64,000 nt of DNA from JACVRW01 sp963820315 (lineage in GTDB: Bacteria > Actinomycetota > Thermoleophilia > Solirubrobacterales > Thermoleophilaceae), in contig CAWFZK010000030.1 in assembly GCA_963820315.1 (NCBI GenBank), positions 115,786-179,785 on the forward strand, in the 5' to 3' direction. Numbering within the stretch: the first letter of the stretch is position 1; each line of letters opens with the position of its first letter. The position numbers were made by a program, and so were the translations under genes. Positions 63,270 through 64,000 of the stretch are shown here, in pieces. The notes beneath the pieces were generated by a model. It worked only from the letters and a program-made list of their open reading frames with translations, made no database searches and was not told the DNA's origin.

Positions 63270-63749
63270 GTGGCCAGTGGATCTGAGGGTGGCCCCACGA
63301 GACGGGGAGAGTCCGGACAGGAACCGCCCCCACGAGCCCGGGAAGCTGCTGAGGTCGCCGAGCAGCACAGGCAGGCCACCGAGGTGCACAGGCAGGCCAC
63401 CGAGGTCGCCCAGGCGACTAAGCAGCGGGCCGCGGAGAGCGCCGAGTCCGCGCGCGCGAAGTACGGGGTCACGGTGGTGCTCGCCGGGATGGGGGGCACG
63501 CTAGTGGCGTTCGGCCTGGCCCTGTTGGCGTTCGATAAGGCGAGCGCGGTCTCGGCGGCGTTAGCGCCAATCACCGGCGTAATCGGCACGCTCGTCGGCG
63601 CCTACTTTGGGGTTCAGGTCGGGGCGTCCGGTAAGTCCGAGTCCGAAGCGGCCAGAACCAAGGCCGAGGACGACGCGAAGAAGCTGGCTGCCGTCGCACC
63701 GCCTGAGGCCGGATTGGCCGCTCTTGGAGTGCGGCTCCCGGAGCGATAG
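63270..63749 (+). CDS. Two-helix membrane protein with coiled-coil N-terminus, unknown function
   Basis: 159 residues from GTG 63270, preceded by an ideal AGGAGG site. A long Gln/Ala/Glu-rich region with the repeated AEVAEQHRQATEVHRQATEV suggests a coiled coil. Two helices follow (VTVVLAGMGGTLVAFGLALL and AALAPITGVIGTLVGAYFGV) and an Ala/Lys-rich tail. The arrangement resembles small phage- or stress-related membrane proteins; no specific family. Confidence 0.65.
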   Translation: MASGSEGGPTRRGESGQEPPPRAREAAEVAEQHRQATEVHRQATEVAQATKQRAAESAESARAKYGVTVVLAGMGGTLVAFGLALLAFDKASAVSAALAPITGVIGTLVGAYFGVQVGASGKSESEAARTKAEDDAKKLAAVAPPEAGLAALGVRLPER

Positions 63750-63780
63750 GACAACTCGGCAGGCGTAGGATCGGGTCGGA

Positions 63781-64000
63781 GTGCCGTACCTGCTCCTAAC
63801 CGACGAACACACCTACCGCTGCCGGAACTGGGACCAACTGGTCGGACGGCTGGTATGGGCGCATCTCAGCGGTACAAGAGGGCCAAGGCTCGGCGAACCA
63901 CAATGGACTCGGACCGGCCCCTTATCCCGTCCGAAGCTCAAGCGCTGGTGGAGGCAGCTACCACGGTTGCGAGCGCACCGCGCCCCCTACGGTCGTCGCC
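63781..64000 (+). CDS. Partial hypothetical ORF running off the window end
   Basis: An open frame from GTG 63781 (PYLLLTDEHTYRCRNWDQLV, then LSRPKLKRWWRQLPRLRAHR) to the last base, 73 codons. It starts 32 nt after the preceding stop, so it could be cotranscribed. Basic, Trp-rich C-terminal part; no family recognised and too short to judge. Confidence 0.35.
   Translation, partial: MPYLLLTDEHTYRCRNWDQLVGRLVWAHLSGTRGPRLGEPQWTRTGPLSRPKLKRWWRQLPRLRAHRAPYGRR

Noticed and set aside
63360..63410. CRISPR-like repeat (CAGGCCACCGAGGT)
   Set aside because: It is an in-frame coding repeat (HRQATEV) inside a membrane-protein gene; only two or three units and no spacers.

Overview
This is a very GC-rich chromosomal segment with dense, often overlapping genes (GTGA or ATGA stop/start overlaps). 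It most likely comes from an actinobacterium of the Thermoleophilia / Solirubrobacterales type. Supporting this are the run alaS-ruvX-mltG-aroE-pilB-pilT-pilC, an IscU-like domain fused to MnmA, SigB/F-type regulation and several dihydrofolate-reductase-like paralogues. The taxonomic call is an inference from gene content; no rRNA is present.

Layout. 1-8.8 kb: accessory genes (broken MMPL transporter, Pr6Pr membrane protein, two RibD/DHFR-like reductases, a beta-lactamase remnant, CsoR regulator with its operator, ArsC, CAP-domain secreted protein, SDR, VOC protein, HATPase-SnoaL fusion). 9-19.5 kb (minus strand): housekeeping plus type IV pilus motor genes. 19.6-22.3 kb: HD-GYP protein and MFS exporter. 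22.6-28.6 kb: a Dpp/Opp peptide ABC transporter whose binding-protein gene carries several lesions and whose ATPase gene contains a 50-nt perfect palindrome. 28.7-31.4 kb: sigma factor, RsbW-like protein and IscU-MnmA fusion in one overlapping operon.

31.4-39.6 kb: a coherent catabolic locus under a LacI-family repressor. Two promoters of matching design (TTGACA, 18 nt, TAGSGT, then a GGAAAACG-type operator) drive a Gfo/Idh - DUF993 - sugar isomerase operon and an aldehyde dehydrogenase - GMC oxidoreductase - gluconate-dehydrogenase-subunit-3-like operon. By analogy with flavin glucoside 3-dehydrogenases, I propose oxidation of a sugar or glycoside to a keto form, then isomerase, reductase and aldolase-type steps. 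The substrate is unknown.

39.6-47.6 kb: a sulfatase with its formylglycine-generating enzyme, aspS-hisS-metallo-hydrolase, a formiminotransferase, a flavin-type oxidase and a tRNA-Met. 47.7-60.9 kb: HxlR regulator, BBE-type oxidase, two more DHFR-like proteins, DUF4386 protein, HtrA-like lipoprotein protease, a two-component cluster (two LuxR regulators, a lone receiver, a GAF sensor kinase), an SPFH/slipin protein and a COG4315 lipoprotein. Three related inverted-repeat elements (TTGTCGTC...CTCTTT arms) lie in intergenic spaces here. 61-64 kb: gene-poor, repeat-containing, apparently lower-GC DNA with a secreted Asp-rich protein and small unknown proteins.

At least ten single-base frame lesions interrupt otherwise well-conserved genes. 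Most look like sequence or assembly indels, but the binding-protein gene (four lesions) and the beta-lactamase (large internal deletion) may be genuine decay.
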